NCBI GenBank assembly: GCA_964291335.2
Contig: OZ219748.1
Location: 310,001 to 374,000 of the forward strand
Reading direction: 5' to 3'
DNA from: G964291335 sp964291335
Lineage (GTDB): Bacteria; Chloroflexota; Dehalococcoidia; Lucifugimonadales; UBA3495
DNA length: 64,000 bases
Made by a program: the position numbers and the translations under genes
Shown here: in pieces, positions 26,701-34,738 of the stretch
Numbering within the stretch: position 1 is the first letter of the stretch
Layout: each line of letters opens with the position of its first letter
The notes under the pieces: generated by a model
Databases searched by the model: none
Told to the model about the DNA's origin: nothing
The model's input: only the letters and a program-made list of their open reading frames with translations

Positions 26701-27429
26701 AAGCGAGTCCGGGCCTTCAAGCAGGATTTCCCCTTCCGGGGTCAGGCTGACCCCGTCCAACTGCACCACGTGGTAGCAGCCCGGCTTTTGCGACAAGGCC
26801 TGCTCCAGCGCGGCAAAGGAGGCAGGACGGACAAAATCCAGGCTTACCTGAACATCCAGGGATTCCAGGGCGGCAACGGTGGCCGCCGCTAACCCTCCGA
26901 AAAGCCGCGGGCCGTTGCCGGCCGGCCTCGGGGCGACCAGCAGCACGTTTAATTGGTCCGAGACCAAATCTCCCACATAAGACGGCAATGGCGAGGCTTC
27001 TGTCTGACGAACCAGGCCGGATAATTCCGATGTTACATAGCCGGCTGCCGAGCTGTTGAGCAACTCCCAGGGAATGGTCAGAAACTCGGGGCGGGAGGAT
27101 ACTATCGCCAGTTGATACCCGGCCAACCCTTCGGCCATGGCAGCGCCAAACAGCGACCGGGCAGCTTCGCTGCCGCCGAAAGTTCGTTCAAAAAGAAGCC
27201 GGCCCAGATTGCGGAGGCCGGTTTCTACCGCATCGGCGCGGGCTACCGCCGTACCAAAGGGATAGTCCAGGTATTCCTGAAAATACCAGGCAATCTCTCC
27301 CCGGTCCGAGTCTTCCAGGGGAAGATGAAAATCCACCGGCGGCGCGGCCTGAGTTTCCCCTCCATTTCGCCGGGCCACCTGCAATTGGCCGGATTCGGGC
27401 AAGTCGTGAATTTCCAGGTATTTAACCAC
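23755..27429 (-). CDS. STAND NTPase: inactive-looking CHAT domain - NB-ARC/NACHT ATPase - TPR array
   Basis: This very large protein (about 1224 residues) has three parts. Residues ~90-340 form a CHAT caspase-like domain (IPWELL, LNVLLVAP, QALARGQEVAAALKQAR). The catalytic His position of the usual HFDGHG reads QLDGVS and the catalytic Cys position of LNAC reads LFTA, so both are lost. Residues ~400-760 are a STAND ATPase with Walker A GNTGAGKT (~428), Walker B LLIWD (~510) and a winged-helix region. From ~830 to ~1180 there are about ten TPR units (for example EAESWYHRARELAEE). Such proteins are signalling or defence switches. The start is unclear: GTG 27429 or 27438 is preferred, because a TATAAT at 27475-27480 makes the upstream TTG 27483 unlikely. 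Confidence 0.85.
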   Translation of the reverse strand: MVKYLEIHDLPESGQLQVARRNGGETQAAPPVDFHLPLEDSDRGEIAWYFQEYLDYPFGTAVARADAVETGLRNLGRLLFERTFGGSEAARSLFGAAMAEGLAGYQLAIVSSRPEFLTIPWELLNSSAAGYVTSELSGLVRQTEASPLPSYVGDLVSDQLNVLLVAPRPAGNGPRLFGGLAAATVAALESLDVQVSLDFVRPASFAALEQALSQKPGCYHVVQLDGVSLTPEGEILLEGPDSLAQPVPAAQLAGIFNAAAAPVVLFTAGDRGAPRAGAVPAWMLLGMQMSQAGMPATVLLPHCLHGAAAGEDFARRFYQALARGQEVAAALKQARSGLMETPRRPTLTGPRPFWDWTIPALYQTRDFTPPAIEVERPNPLARPMVQNREAAAEGQFPAAGQYGLVGRQAELADVERLLRNHPVTLLSGNTGAGKTELALGLARWLQKTGRPELPGGVFYTPFDVAHPASLERVIHEIGTAIAGLGFADLTVERQRSWVVEYLKEQPSLLIWDGVENIAGFPPGTPGLLNETEQAKLADFLAETVGLPASRALLVTRNSMEPWLTIPAQSYVLKGLESLDRRDLAGLILEKNGVATGALTGDVIDLLDAIEGHPLACQIALPLLKNIPAPVILGELQRRLAEFSAADIEAGRDDFLTALMEYSWSKMPYRSRTHLPFLSLFQRRVMMDILTHITQEQVYRNVMNEELGWGACRTLLRSALADGFLEPVSPSVYQIHPALPRFLGAKLGQQASGATISRLESEFVRVYADTADYFMESLYENQDSGVTAVLAEEGNLHQALALALEAGQWDNAQLLLQPLAQVYRMQKRIPELRRLREQLLEAVGQTAATAEANGSIDLWLYLLGTDVSESVDSGYLARAEGFNRQLMDYLSAQPQADTDPRLAAVYHQFGMMALLRRQLDEAAGWLQRSLSIIEDSDDRAAVADDYFALGQVRQRQRYYTEAREWYSKALEIHQRLPDAEEMVKDYRALGLVTQLKFEHKEAESWYHRARELAEEHRDEETAALIYHELGTVCHAQYEFDQAKSWYQQALSLSDRQGNLGQLATELHFLGLLEQDRGVVYEEAEEWYLAALERRDEMGDRLGAGDECRQLGVLFHEQQQYRNAENWYHQAREIFEELGEAQRLARTYGQLGMVAEEQGNLASSLEWVARTYLLVAEYGLPMQVQVKAHLGRLRDKYGLQEFDHWWVNFTGEAAPTDLDVDTSGIL

Positions 27430-27474
27430 TGAATACACCCCCGGAGCAGCTTTACACCGCCGCCGTCCGCTCGC

Positions 27475-27480
27475 ATTATA
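27475..27480 (-). promoter_or_regulatory. candidate -10 box of the STAND gene
   Basis: A perfect TATAAT lies on the minus strand 45 bases before the preferred GTG start. No convincing -35 box is seen at the usual distance, so this is a partial promoter call. Confidence 0.4.
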
Positions 27481-27567
27481 CAATATACAGACAGCTTGTA
27501 TTTCCGTGGGCGCTCTTCACCTGGAAAACGGCGGGCAGAAAGGCCCGGAAAGCGGAGGAAATGCGCT

Positions 27568-27984
27568 ATGATTTATCTGACCGATGAAATGCGGACACTG
27601 TTGGACCGCGCCATGGACGATCGCTGTACTTGCCTGGTAGGTACGGCAACCTCGGACGGCAAACCGCAGATAAGCATGAAGGGCAGCGTTATGGTGTTTG
27701 ACCGGGAAAGGCTGGCCTACTGGGAGAGGGCCAGGCGCACCGCGCTGGAAAATGTGGCCGATAACCCGCAGGTAGTGGTTTTTTATCGAAACCCGGCGCG
27801 GCGAATAACGTGGCGGTTTCACGGAAGAGCTATAGTGTATGCAGCAGGCGCCATCAGAAACAACGTAATGCACCGGACAGTTCAGGCAGAGCTGGACCGG
27901 GACCCGGAACGGCTGGGGGCAGCGGTGATAGTAACCGTGGACAGCATTACGGATCTGGCCGGCAACATCATTCAGGAACGGTAG
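27568..27984 (+). CDS. pyridoxamine 5'-phosphate oxidase-fold protein
   Basis: A 138-residue split-barrel flavin/F420-binding-type protein. It starts MIYLTDEMRTLLDRAMDDR and then CLVGTATSDGKPQISMKGS, the typical beta-hairpin of PPOX-fold proteins. A central FDRERLAYWERARRTALENVADNPQVVVFY segment follows, with the flavin phosphate-contact region. The substrate and cofactor (FMN, FAD, F420 or heme) cannot be chosen from sequence. The ATG at 27568 follows GAGGAAATG closely; the longer frame from 27496 has no support. It is divergent from the STAND gene and stands alone. Confidence 0.85.
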   Translation: MIYLTDEMRTLLDRAMDDRCTCLVGTATSDGKPQISMKGSVMVFDRERLAYWERARRTALENVADNPQVVVFYRNPARRITWRFHGRAIVYAAGAIRNNVMHRTVQAELDRDPERLGAAVIVTVDSITDLAGNIIQER

Positions 27985-28087
27985 CAGTCAGGACCGGCAA
28001 AAGCCGGTTTGTCGGCCACAAGGTCATAACGACCAGCGCCGGCAGCATATCAGGCATCTGAAGACAAACTGCTGCTGTTCCTGGGGG

Positions 28088-30214
28088 TTACCCGCGGAAC
28101 AACGCCAGAGCATCCACCGCCTTGACACCCTGTCCTTGGGGCAGCGCCATCAGGGGGTTGATGTCCAGCTCCGACAAGTCGCCCTCCAGGTGCACGGCCA
28201 GGTGGGAGACACGAACCAGAGCGTGGGCCAGGGCGTCTATGTCCGCCGGCGGCGAGCCGCGAAATCCCCGCAGCAACCGGGCCCCCTTTACTCCGTCAAT
28301 CATTTCCAGGGCTTCGGTGCGGGTAATGGGGCAAACCCGCAAGGCTACATCGTTATAGACTTCCACCATTACGCCGCCGGTGCCAAAAAGCAATACCGGC
28401 CCCAACTGGGCATCGTAAGACACTCCGACAATTACTTCCACCCCGCCGGAAACCATTTCCTGAACCAGAACGCCTTTAACAGCGCCCTTGGGGGCGGCTT
28501 TGACCGCGTTTGACATAACCTGTTCATAGGCGGCCCGCACTTGCTCAGAACCGGCCAACCCCAGTTGAACCACGCCGGCTTCGGTCTTGTGCAATATGTC
28601 GGGCGAGTCGGCCTTCAGCGCCACCGGATAACCAATGCCCTCTGCGGCGGCCACCGCTTCCTCTACCGAGGCGGCCAGAACCTCTTTGGCCAGGGGTACG
28701 TCCCAGGCGGAGATCAGTGACTTGCTTTCACTTTCAGAAAAAGCGGTGCGACCGGCAACTTTCAGGGCGGCCAGCGTCTTCTGCTGGTTGACAGTAATAT
28801 TCGGGGCCTGACCGAACCCTTCAGCCAGGCGCCGGTCGCGCCACTGGTGGTAGTCCAACAAGGTACGCAACCCCAGGGCCAGTTTATCGGGGACGTAGAA
28901 GACCGGCACTTGAGCTTCCTTTAGCCTGGGGAGACCGGCAGCGGCGGAACGGGTGCCCGTCCACAGAAAAGCCAACGCCCGATCGCTGCCATCCCGCTGG
29001 GCAATCACCTGTTCAGCTTGTGCGTCAGCGCCAGCGCTGGCGACCACCAGAGTGCCTATTTCCGGCTGGTTGGCCATATAACGCATAATTTCCGGGAAGG
29101 AATCGCTGTTGGCGAAGCCGGTTACGTCCGAAGGGTTGGCCGCCCAGCCGAACCCCTTGAGCACTTCGTTGATGCCGTTCCGAGCCTCTTCGGTCAAGGG
29201 AGGCAACTCCAGACCGGCCAGGCCGCACATATCGGCGGTCAGGGAACTGATGCCCCCGGAATGCGAAACTACTGCCACACCGCGCCGGGCCGGCCTGGTA
29301 GTATGGGCCAGCAGTTGAGCCACTTCCAGCAGCTCGTCATAATCCTGTACCCGGGTAATGCCATACTGGGCAAACACCTGGTCATAGAGGGCATCTTCTC
29401 CGGTGAGGGCAGCGGTGTGGGAGCGCGCGGCGCGGGAACCCAGCTCGGAACGCCCAATCTTAATCAGGATGATGGGCTTGCCCCGTTCCATAGCCAGCTG
29501 GGCCACCTCGATTAACTTGCGCGCGTTCTTGAACCCCTCGACAAAGCCGGCGATGACCTTCACCGATTCCTGGTCCAGCAAATAGCGGGCAAAATCGCAG
29601 AAGTCCAGATCGGCTTCGTTGCCGGTGGAAATTATGTGGCTGAGGCCGATGCCTTCCTCTACCGCGCGGGTGAGGAAAGGCCCGAAAGCGGAGGCGCCGC
29701 TCTGACAAATCAACCCAATGGGTCCACTGAGGCCGTCGGAACCCCGGGAAGAGGCCGAAGGCCAGATGTCCGCTTGTACGTTGGCTACGCCCAGGCAGTT
29801 GGGGCCGCAAACGCGCAGCCCGGACTCGCGGGCAAAGGCGCCTACCTCCCCTTGCAGATCCCGCCGGTTGTCCAGGTCCCGCTCGGAAAACCCGGCGGAA
29901 ATGACGATTGCGGAGCGCGCGCCCTTTTCGTAACTTTCCTGCAGGACATTAAGCACTTGATGGTAAGGCACCACAACCCCCACCAAATCCGGGGCTTCCG
30001 GCAAGGCGGTTACGCTGGGGTAGGACTTGACGCCCATAATCTCGTCGTAACGGGGGTTAACCGGATAGACATTCACCCTTTCCCGGGCCTTCAAAGCGGC
30101 ATTAAGGAAACGGCCGCCGTACTGCATACGGGGCGTTGCCCCCACCACGGCGATGGATTTGGGGTTCAGCATCCGGTCTATGGATGCCAATTGAGCGTCA
30201 GTCCAGGTTGCCAT
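28088..30214 (-). CDS. ADP-forming acyl-CoA synthetase (fused alpha and beta domains)
   Basis: A 708-residue NDP-forming acetyl/acyl-CoA synthetase. The N-terminal CoA-binding domain has VVGATPRMQYGGRF. The succinyl-CoA-ligase-like domains contain GPNCLGV, the phospho-His region SHTAALTGEDALYDQ and VVSHSGGISSL. A C-terminal ATP-grasp domain carries YPVALKADSPDILHKTEAG and QEMVSGGVEVIVG. The enzyme converts acyl-CoA plus ADP and phosphate into the free acid, CoA and ATP, conserving energy from 2-oxoacid oxidation, or works in reverse to activate acids. Length and domain order are normal for fused forms. The ATG at 30214 is clear. A ThDP enzyme lies upstream on the same strand. Confidence 0.93.
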   Translation of the reverse strand: MATWTDAQLASIDRMLNPKSIAVVGATPRMQYGGRFLNAALKARERVNVYPVNPRYDEIMGVKSYPSVTALPEAPDLVGVVVPYHQVLNVLQESYEKGARSAIVISAGFSERDLDNRRDLQGEVGAFARESGLRVCGPNCLGVANVQADIWPSASSRGSDGLSGPIGLICQSGASAFGPFLTRAVEEGIGLSHIISTGNEADLDFCDFARYLLDQESVKVIAGFVEGFKNARKLIEVAQLAMERGKPIILIKIGRSELGSRAARSHTAALTGEDALYDQVFAQYGITRVQDYDELLEVAQLLAHTTRPARRGVAVVSHSGGISSLTADMCGLAGLELPPLTEEARNGINEVLKGFGWAANPSDVTGFANSDSFPEIMRYMANQPEIGTLVVASAGADAQAEQVIAQRDGSDRALAFLWTGTRSAAAGLPRLKEAQVPVFYVPDKLALGLRTLLDYHQWRDRRLAEGFGQAPNITVNQQKTLAALKVAGRTAFSESESKSLISAWDVPLAKEVLAASVEEAVAAAEGIGYPVALKADSPDILHKTEAGVVQLGLAGSEQVRAAYEQVMSNAVKAAPKGAVKGVLVQEMVSGGVEVIVGVSYDAQLGPVLLFGTGGVMVEVYNDVALRVCPITRTEALEMIDGVKGARLLRGFRGSPPADIDALAHALVRVSHLAVHLEGDLSELDINPLMALPQGQGVKAVDALALFRG

Positions 30215-30299
30215 TGCCTGAATTACTCCTGAATCGGCACACCGTGCGGGTTATATCGGGGGTTTGCATCCGGGATTCAGCTTCTATCCGTTATCCGCC

Positions 30300-30318
30300 G
30301 CCGGGGTACAACCCCGGC
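30300..30318 (-). terminator. hairpin downstream of the ThDP enzyme
   Basis: GCCGGGGT and ACCCCGGC form a perfect eight-pair stem with a three-base loop between the ThDP-enzyme stop and the acyl-CoA synthetase start. No T-run follows, so attenuation or mRNA protection are alternatives to termination. Confidence 0.4.
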
Positions 30319-30361
30319 GCACGGGTTTTGGCGGTAATGAAACCGCGAACCTGACCCAGGC

Positions 30362-32080
30362 TTAAGTCTCGCCGGCGGAGCGCCGGTCAGCGCGCCAATC
30401 GTCAGGCGAAGGGGCCCGGTCAATTATCACGTCAATTACCGCCGGCCGGCCAGACTCCCGGGCATTGTGCAAGGCGGTGGGCAAGTCGCGGGAATCGTCA
30501 ATCTGAACCCCGAAACAGCCAAAGCCGCGGGCCACCGCCGAGTTATCCGTCTCCATGAACTCAGAGGCGATGCGACGACCTTCAACCTGATGGTGTCGAA
30601 CCATGCCCAGGGCATTGTCGTTAAAGACGATGCAAATTATGGGCAGCCGGTACTGCATGGCGGTGGAAAGCGCGTTGACGGTCATCATATAACCGCCATC
30701 GCCGGTTACCCCCACCACCGGGCGGTCAGGATACGCCAGCTTCAGGGCGACCGCGGCCGGCAGGCCCCAACCCATGCCGGCCGTACCGCCGGGGGCGAAG
30801 AAAGTGTGGGCCTGGGCCGACTGATAAAAGCGGGCCATCCAGGTACGGTTATTGCCAGCGTCCAGGGCATAGACCGTGCTGGCTGGCATATTTTCCTGCA
30901 GCAGGCGCACCAGACGCTGGGGCATTACCGGTGAAGAATCCTGGCGCGACGCCGGGTCATTGAAGAAGTTATCCCCTGCCCGGCGTTCCGGCAAAGCGGC
31001 GGCCCAGTCCTGACGATTCGCCGCAGTGGCCCGGGCCGCCTCCCGGGAGGCTTCCACCAATTGATCAAGTATGCTGCCAGCATCGCCAATCAGCCCCAAC
31101 TCAACGGGAAAAGTCCAGCCGGCATTCCGCTCGTCAATATCAACCTGAATGATGCGCTGAGACCGCGGGTTAAAGACGTTGGGCTGCTCACGAACCGTAT
31201 CCTGGGGGCTAAGCTTGGCCCCCACAATCAGCACTACGTCGGCATCCCCCACGGCCCGGTTGGCCGCCTCCTGACCATAAACCCCGGCCATACCCAGGGA
31301 AAGGGGGTGGGTTTCAGCCAGGGCGCTCTTTCCCTTATAACTGGTGGCGACGGGTGCCTGCCAAAGCTCGGCCAGCTGTTGCAATCGGGCGTGGGCCCGG
31401 GCCTGATGTACGCCGTTGCCGGCCATAATCAGGGGACGACGGGCCGAAGACAGGATTTCGACGGCCTTTTCGATGTCCTGCGGCGCGCTTTGAGGCTTGG
31501 CGGTATTAAGGTAGCCGGCGGCGTTATGAATAAAGGGAGGCGACTCGACATCCACCTCGCCCGCGATAGCGGCTGACCGCATTACTACCGCCGACGGGCC
31601 AGGGCGTCCGCCGGTGGCGTGTTTAATAGCCAATTGGGTGCCCAGCACCGCCTCTTTGGGGTTAGTAGCCAGGGTGGTGTACTTGGTCATTGCCTTGAAG
31701 ATGGCGGGAAGGTCAATACTGCCGTACTCGCCGGAACCCGACTGGTTGGCCGGGTGCAGGGCATTGCCGCCGTCGGAAGTGTCGGTCAATACCAGCATGG
31801 GCGAGCTGCTGAGCATGGATTCCATAATGCCAAAGCTGGCATTGGAGCCAATGAACAGCCCTTGACCCATTACTACCGCCGGCTTGCCGGTGGCTCGTCC
31901 GTAAGCGTCGGCCATTATGGCGGCAGTCTGTTCGTGCCGGCAAAGAATGGTTTTTATCCGGTCTTCCTTGCCCACCAGCAGGTTGAATATCTGCCCAGTC
32001 CCCCCGCCGGGGATGCCGAAGACATACTCAATCCCGGCTTCTTCCAGTTGCTGCACGATAAGCTCGTGGGCTTGTGGCAT
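30362..32080 (-). CDS. thiamine-diphosphate-dependent enzyme of the acetolactate synthase-like family
   Basis: A protein of about 572 residues with the three-domain pyruvate oxidase/acetolactate synthase layout. The N-terminal PYR domain has FGIPGGGTGQIFN and the catalytic Glu in CRHEQTAAIMADAYGR. The central domain has RPLIMAGNGV. The C-terminal PP domain has GDGGYMMTVNALSTAMQY and VFNDNALGM, the ThDP/Mg motif. Members decarboxylate or ligate 2-oxoacids; the reaction here cannot be assigned. The start is ATG 32080 with GGGAGG upstream. No small regulatory subunit (IlvN) is adjacent, which speaks against a biosynthetic acetolactate synthase. Confidence 0.9.
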   Translation of the reverse strand: MPQAHELIVQQLEEAGIEYVFGIPGGGTGQIFNLLVGKEDRIKTILCRHEQTAAIMADAYGRATGKPAVVMGQGLFIGSNASFGIMESMLSSSPMLVLTDTSDGGNALHPANQSGSGEYGSIDLPAIFKAMTKYTTLATNPKEAVLGTQLAIKHATGGRPGPSAVVMRSAAIAGEVDVESPPFIHNAAGYLNTAKPQSAPQDIEKAVEILSSARRPLIMAGNGVHQARAHARLQQLAELWQAPVATSYKGKSALAETHPLSLGMAGVYGQEAANRAVGDADVVLIVGAKLSPQDTVREQPNVFNPRSQRIIQVDIDERNAGWTFPVELGLIGDAGSILDQLVEASREAARATAANRQDWAAALPERRAGDNFFNDPASRQDSSPVMPQRLVRLLQENMPASTVYALDAGNNRTWMARFYQSAQAHTFFAPGGTAGMGWGLPAAVALKLAYPDRPVVGVTGDGGYMMTVNALSTAMQYRLPIICIVFNDNALGMVRHHQVEGRRIASEFMETDNSAVARGFGCFGVQIDDSRDLPTALHNARESGRPAVIDVIIDRAPSPDDWRADRRSAGET

Positions 32081-32307
32081 AATACCTCCCCGGAAAGCGC
32101 AACTTGAGCGCGTCCACCGGTGGTTGGCGACAACCGATCCCTCTTCAGGCCCTACCTGCTTCGCGGCCAACCCGCACAGGAAATTGGGGCGATGATAACC
32201 GTTAGCGGATAGCCGGTCAAGCTGCGGGGAAACCGACCCGGAACAGTGCGGTCTGTTTTCAGGTTAAGCAGTCCCGGTGACGTTGGCGCTATATTGGTTG
32301 CTTTACG

Positions 32308-32336
32308 TTGACCGGGCGGCGCCGCCGGCATAGAAT
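32308..32336 (+). promoter_or_regulatory. sigma70-type promoter of the acetamidase gene with palindromic spacer
   Basis: TTGACC (32308-32313) and TAGAAT (32331-32336) are 17 bases apart, 40 bases before the acetamidase ATG. The spacer contains the perfect palindrome GGCGGCGCCGCC (32315-32326), a possible repressor site. Confidence 0.65.
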
Positions 32337-32375
32337 CGGAAAACCAAAGAACGATTGACATAAAGCAGGGCCAAA

Positions 32376-33488
32376 ATGCAGCGTATCGCGATTGATCGGA
32401 GTAAACGGCTGAAAGAAGAACCGGACAAGGGCCATAACCGCTGGCACCCGGACGTACTTCCCATATTGGAAGTGGAACCCGGTGAAGAGGTGACGCTGGA
32501 GACCAGGGACGCTTCCGATGGCCAGATTAAGCCCGGAATGACGCCGGAGGAACTGCACAACCTGGATGGCAAAGTGGCGCATCCCCTGACCGGCCCCGTT
32601 TACGTCAAGAGCGCTTCTCCGGGGGATCTGCTGGAGATTGAATACCTGGACATTGTGCCGCAACCTTACGGGTGGACGCGCAGCCGTCCCGGGGCCGGTT
32701 TCCTCCGCGACATCTTTACTGAACCTTACCTCGTTCACTGGGAAATCAGGGATGGCTGGGCTACCTCTCCCCAGCTACCGGGGGTTCGCATCATCGACGG
32801 CTCTTTTATGGGTACGGCCGGCATTGCTCCGTCCCACGCTCAAATGGCCGCCTGGACGGCACGGGAAGCGGAGCTGGTCCGCCGCGGCGGCATCGCTTTT
32901 TTGCCCGATCCGGAAGATGCGGTTCCGGCAGAGGGCCATATTGCCCAACAGGGTTTGCGGACACTGCCGCCCCGGGAAAACTGCGGCAACGTGGACGCCA
33001 AACAGTTGACCAGGGGTTCCAGGCTGCTGATTCCGGTAAATGTGGCGGGAGCGCTGTATTCAGTCGGGGACGGCCATTTTGCTCAGGGGGATTCAGAATG
33101 CTGCATTACCGCAATAGAAATGGGGGCGACGGTGGCGGTCCGTTTTCGTGTGCTGGAGGATGCGGCAGCACGACATAATATTCGCTTCCCCCGCTATGCC
33201 CACCCCGGCTACTTCCTGCCGCCGGAGTGGGCCGCTCCCCGTAATTTCATCGCCACTATGGGTATGCCTATTCGGGATGATGGAGTACAGGAGGGTGAAG
33301 ACCATTTGACCCTGGCCGCCAGGAACGCGCTGGTTAATATGATTGAACTTTTGCAGGAGCGCGGCTGGACCAGGGAACAGGCTTACGTCATATGCAGCGT
33401 CGCAGTGGATTTGAAGGTGAGTAACATTGTAGATTTACCCAATGTTACCGTTTCCGCCTTTCTGCCCGAGGGTATTTTCCAGGGATAG
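32376..33488 (+). CDS. acetamidase/formamidase family protein
   Basis: A 370-residue protein of the FmdA/AmdA family, which hydrolyses short amides such as formamide or acetamide to ammonia and the acid. Family features are HNRWHPDVLPILEVEPGEEV near the N-terminus, GPVYVKSASPGDLLEIEYLDI at about 70, RIIDGSFMGTAGIAPSH at about 138 and VAGALYSVGDGHFAQGDSE at about 220. The length matches the family. It is divergent from the ThDP enzyme, has its own promoter and is followed by a terminator, so it is monocistronic. Confidence 0.92.
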   Translation: MQRIAIDRSKRLKEEPDKGHNRWHPDVLPILEVEPGEEVTLETRDASDGQIKPGMTPEELHNLDGKVAHPLTGPVYVKSASPGDLLEIEYLDIVPQPYGWTRSRPGAGFLRDIFTEPYLVHWEIRDGWATSPQLPGVRIIDGSFMGTAGIAPSHAQMAAWTAREAELVRRGGIAFLPDPEDAVPAEGHIAQQGLRTLPPRENCGNVDAKQLTRGSRLLIPVNVAGALYSVGDGHFAQGDSECCITAIEMGATVAVRFRVLEDAAARHNIRFPRYAHPGYFLPPEWAAPRNFIATMGMPIRDDGVQEGEDHLTLAARNALVNMIELLQERGWTREQAYVICSVAVDLKVSNIVDLPNVTVSAFLPEGIFQG

Positions 33489-33588
33489 CGAGCGGCCGCC
33501 GCTAAAGGGGGTTCAGATAACCCTGGCTGTTTGGAAGGAGCAAGGAACGCAACTCCGGTATAGCCATGTATGAACATAACCGGCGCCG

Positions 33589-33618
33589 AAAGCCTCATAA
33601 TGCGCTGAGAGGCTTTTT
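33589..33618 (+). terminator. terminator after the acetamidase gene
   Basis: AAAGCCTC / GAGGCTTT forms an eight-pair stem with a 12-base loop and runs into five T, about 100 bases after the acetamidase stop. Confidence 0.75.
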
Positions 33619-33790
33619 CCGGGGTTGCAGGTATTACAAACCCTTAAGATGGCGGAAATTGGCTCCGCTGCGCCACTCGGGAAGCAGGGTTAGAGGGCAA
33701 GCCCGCTCTGGTCAAATCCAGGATTGACGATGGCGCCTGGCTGGCCTTTAACCGAAGGGCCCGATAAGTTCAGACCACAGCCCAGTTCGC

Positions 33791-33825
33791 ACAACAACGC
33801 CCGCTCATTGAGCGGGCGTTGTTGT
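33791..33825. terminator. long perfect hairpin downstream of the HTH gene
   Basis: ACAACAACGCCCGCTC and its exact reverse complement are separated by only three bases, a 16-pair stem. It lies 94 bases beyond the HTH gene's stop. It may terminate that minus-strand transcript, though the T-run on either side is short. The rest of 33489-33918 shows no gene. Confidence 0.6.
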
Positions 33826-33918
33826 CTTTCCGCTTAACCTTGGGACTACCTCTCCGGGTACTGGCTTCACCTTTTGCGCCAGCCTGCGGGTCTTCTTTAA
33901 GTGCGTTAACGGCCTGGG

Positions 33919-34143
33919 TCAACTGACGCGCTTGACTTCCAGGGTCTCTCCCGGAGCCAGAGCCACTCGCCGGACGCTGATGCCGAGCTTGAGCAACCAA
34001 TAACCCAGGGTAGCCTTGCTTACGCCCAGGTCATCGGCGGTGCTGGAAAGGCCCCTTTCATTGACCATTTCAGGGAGCAAGCTTTCCAGAGGGCGCTGGT
34101 GTTCCTTTTCTACACGCTGCATAAGCTTGGTTTTCCTCGCCAA
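33919..34143 (-). CDS. small helix-turn-helix DNA-binding protein
   Basis: A 74-residue basic protein: MARKTKLMQRVEKEHQRPLE, a short helix, then a helix-turn-helix (LSSTADDLGVSKATLGYWLLKLG) at residues 32-54 and a short beta tail. It resembles a stand-alone DNA-binding domain, perhaps phage- or regulator-derived, but I do not recognise a named family. The TTG start at 34143 is supported by AAAGGAGGTG just upstream, an almost perfect ribosome-binding site. A consensus sigma70 promoter with operator-like repeats precedes it, which suggests strong, probably self-controlled expression. Confidence 0.78.
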   Translation of the reverse strand: MARKTKLMQRVEKEHQRPLESLLPEMVNERGLSSTADDLGVSKATLGYWLLKLGISVRRVALAPGETLEVKRVS

Positions 34144-34193
34144 GGTGCACCTCCTTTAGTGCCCAGAGAGTTTTGAGTAACTTGATGTAACAG

Positions 34194-34222
34194 ATAGTAC
34201 CACCTGTTCCGGCTTTTGTCAA
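34194..34222 (-). promoter_or_regulatory. consensus sigma70 promoter of the HTH gene
   Basis: On the minus strand a perfect TTGACA (34222-34217) is followed after 17 bases by TACTAT (34199-34194). It is the closest match to consensus noticed in the window. Confidence 0.8.
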
Positions 34223-34270
34223 GAAAAGTTCCGTTAGTTTCTTAAATGTTTTTCAGACTAAGCCGGAACA
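34205..34270. promoter_or_regulatory. operator-like inverted repeat overlapping the HTH promoter
   Basis: TGTTCCGGCTT (34205-34215) and its exact reverse complement AAGCCGGAACA (34260-34270) are 44 bases apart. The first arm sits inside the -35/-10 spacer of the HTH promoter and the second upstream of it; a third GTTCCG lies between. This fits autoregulation by the HTH protein, but that is inferred. Confidence 0.55.
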
Positions 34271-34407
34271 CGGTTTGTAGATACAAAATAAAGGGTTTTC
34301 AGCCCTGAGAAGCTGCGTTTGGAAGGTTGGGGCCAGGGGGCAAGCCTTGCGATCCGGGGTGAACTGAGCCTGGGAGGAACCGGCTTCCCAGCGGGACCTG
34401 CCGGCAT

Positions 34408-34439
34408 GGAAAGTAATGATAATGTAGTTATTACATTCC
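34408..34439. promoter_or_regulatory. palindrome AATGTA-N5-TACATT within a larger dyad
   Basis: AATGTA (34421-34426) and TACATT (34432-34437) form a 17-base dyad. It is embedded in a wider one, GGAAAGTAAT...ATTACATTCC (34408-34439). It lies in a 595-base region (34144-34738) that holds the HTH promoter, these dyads and no convincing gene, upstream of the PLP dehydratase. Confidence 0.5.
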
Positions 34440-34461
34440 AGTTATCGAGGAGATGAAGGCG

Positions 34462-34487
34462 TTACATTTTATTACACGAAAATGTAA
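34462..34487. promoter_or_regulatory. palindrome TTACATTTT-N8-AAAATGTAA
   Basis: Nine-base perfect arms separated by eight bases, 25 bases after the preceding dyad and sharing its TTACAT/ATGTAA core. It may be a second binding site for the same regulator upstream of the dehydratase gene. Confidence 0.5.
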
Positions 34488-34644
34488 TCAGCGCCGCGAG
34501 CCATTTTTCTCTGCCACCTTCCATCTTCCCACATTCGTAAGTACTTCATTTCCGGCCGATTTTTCCGGGAATTGCCCGCTGAACACGCCGGCCGATAAAG
34601 TCCGTCTCACGGCGACAAGGAAACGCCTGGTTTATTCCGTTGGT

Positions 34645-34673
34645 TTGACCCGGATAAAGCCCTTTGCTACCCT
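34645..34673 (+). promoter_or_regulatory. possible promoter of the PLP dehydratase gene
   Basis: TTGACC (34645-34650) and TACCCT (34668-34673) are 17 bases apart, 66 bases before the ATG. The -10 box is poor. Confidence 0.35.
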
Positions 34674-34738
34674 CTTTGTTACCTTGACCCAGGCAAGGGA
34701 AAGACCTCGTTAGATGGTTCTGGACAACTGGAGGAGCT

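Noticed and set aside
34453..34713. An 86-codon open frame before the PLP dehydratase
   Set aside because: There is no recognisable domain, it overlaps a palindrome and a candidate promoter, and its codon use is unlike its neighbours.
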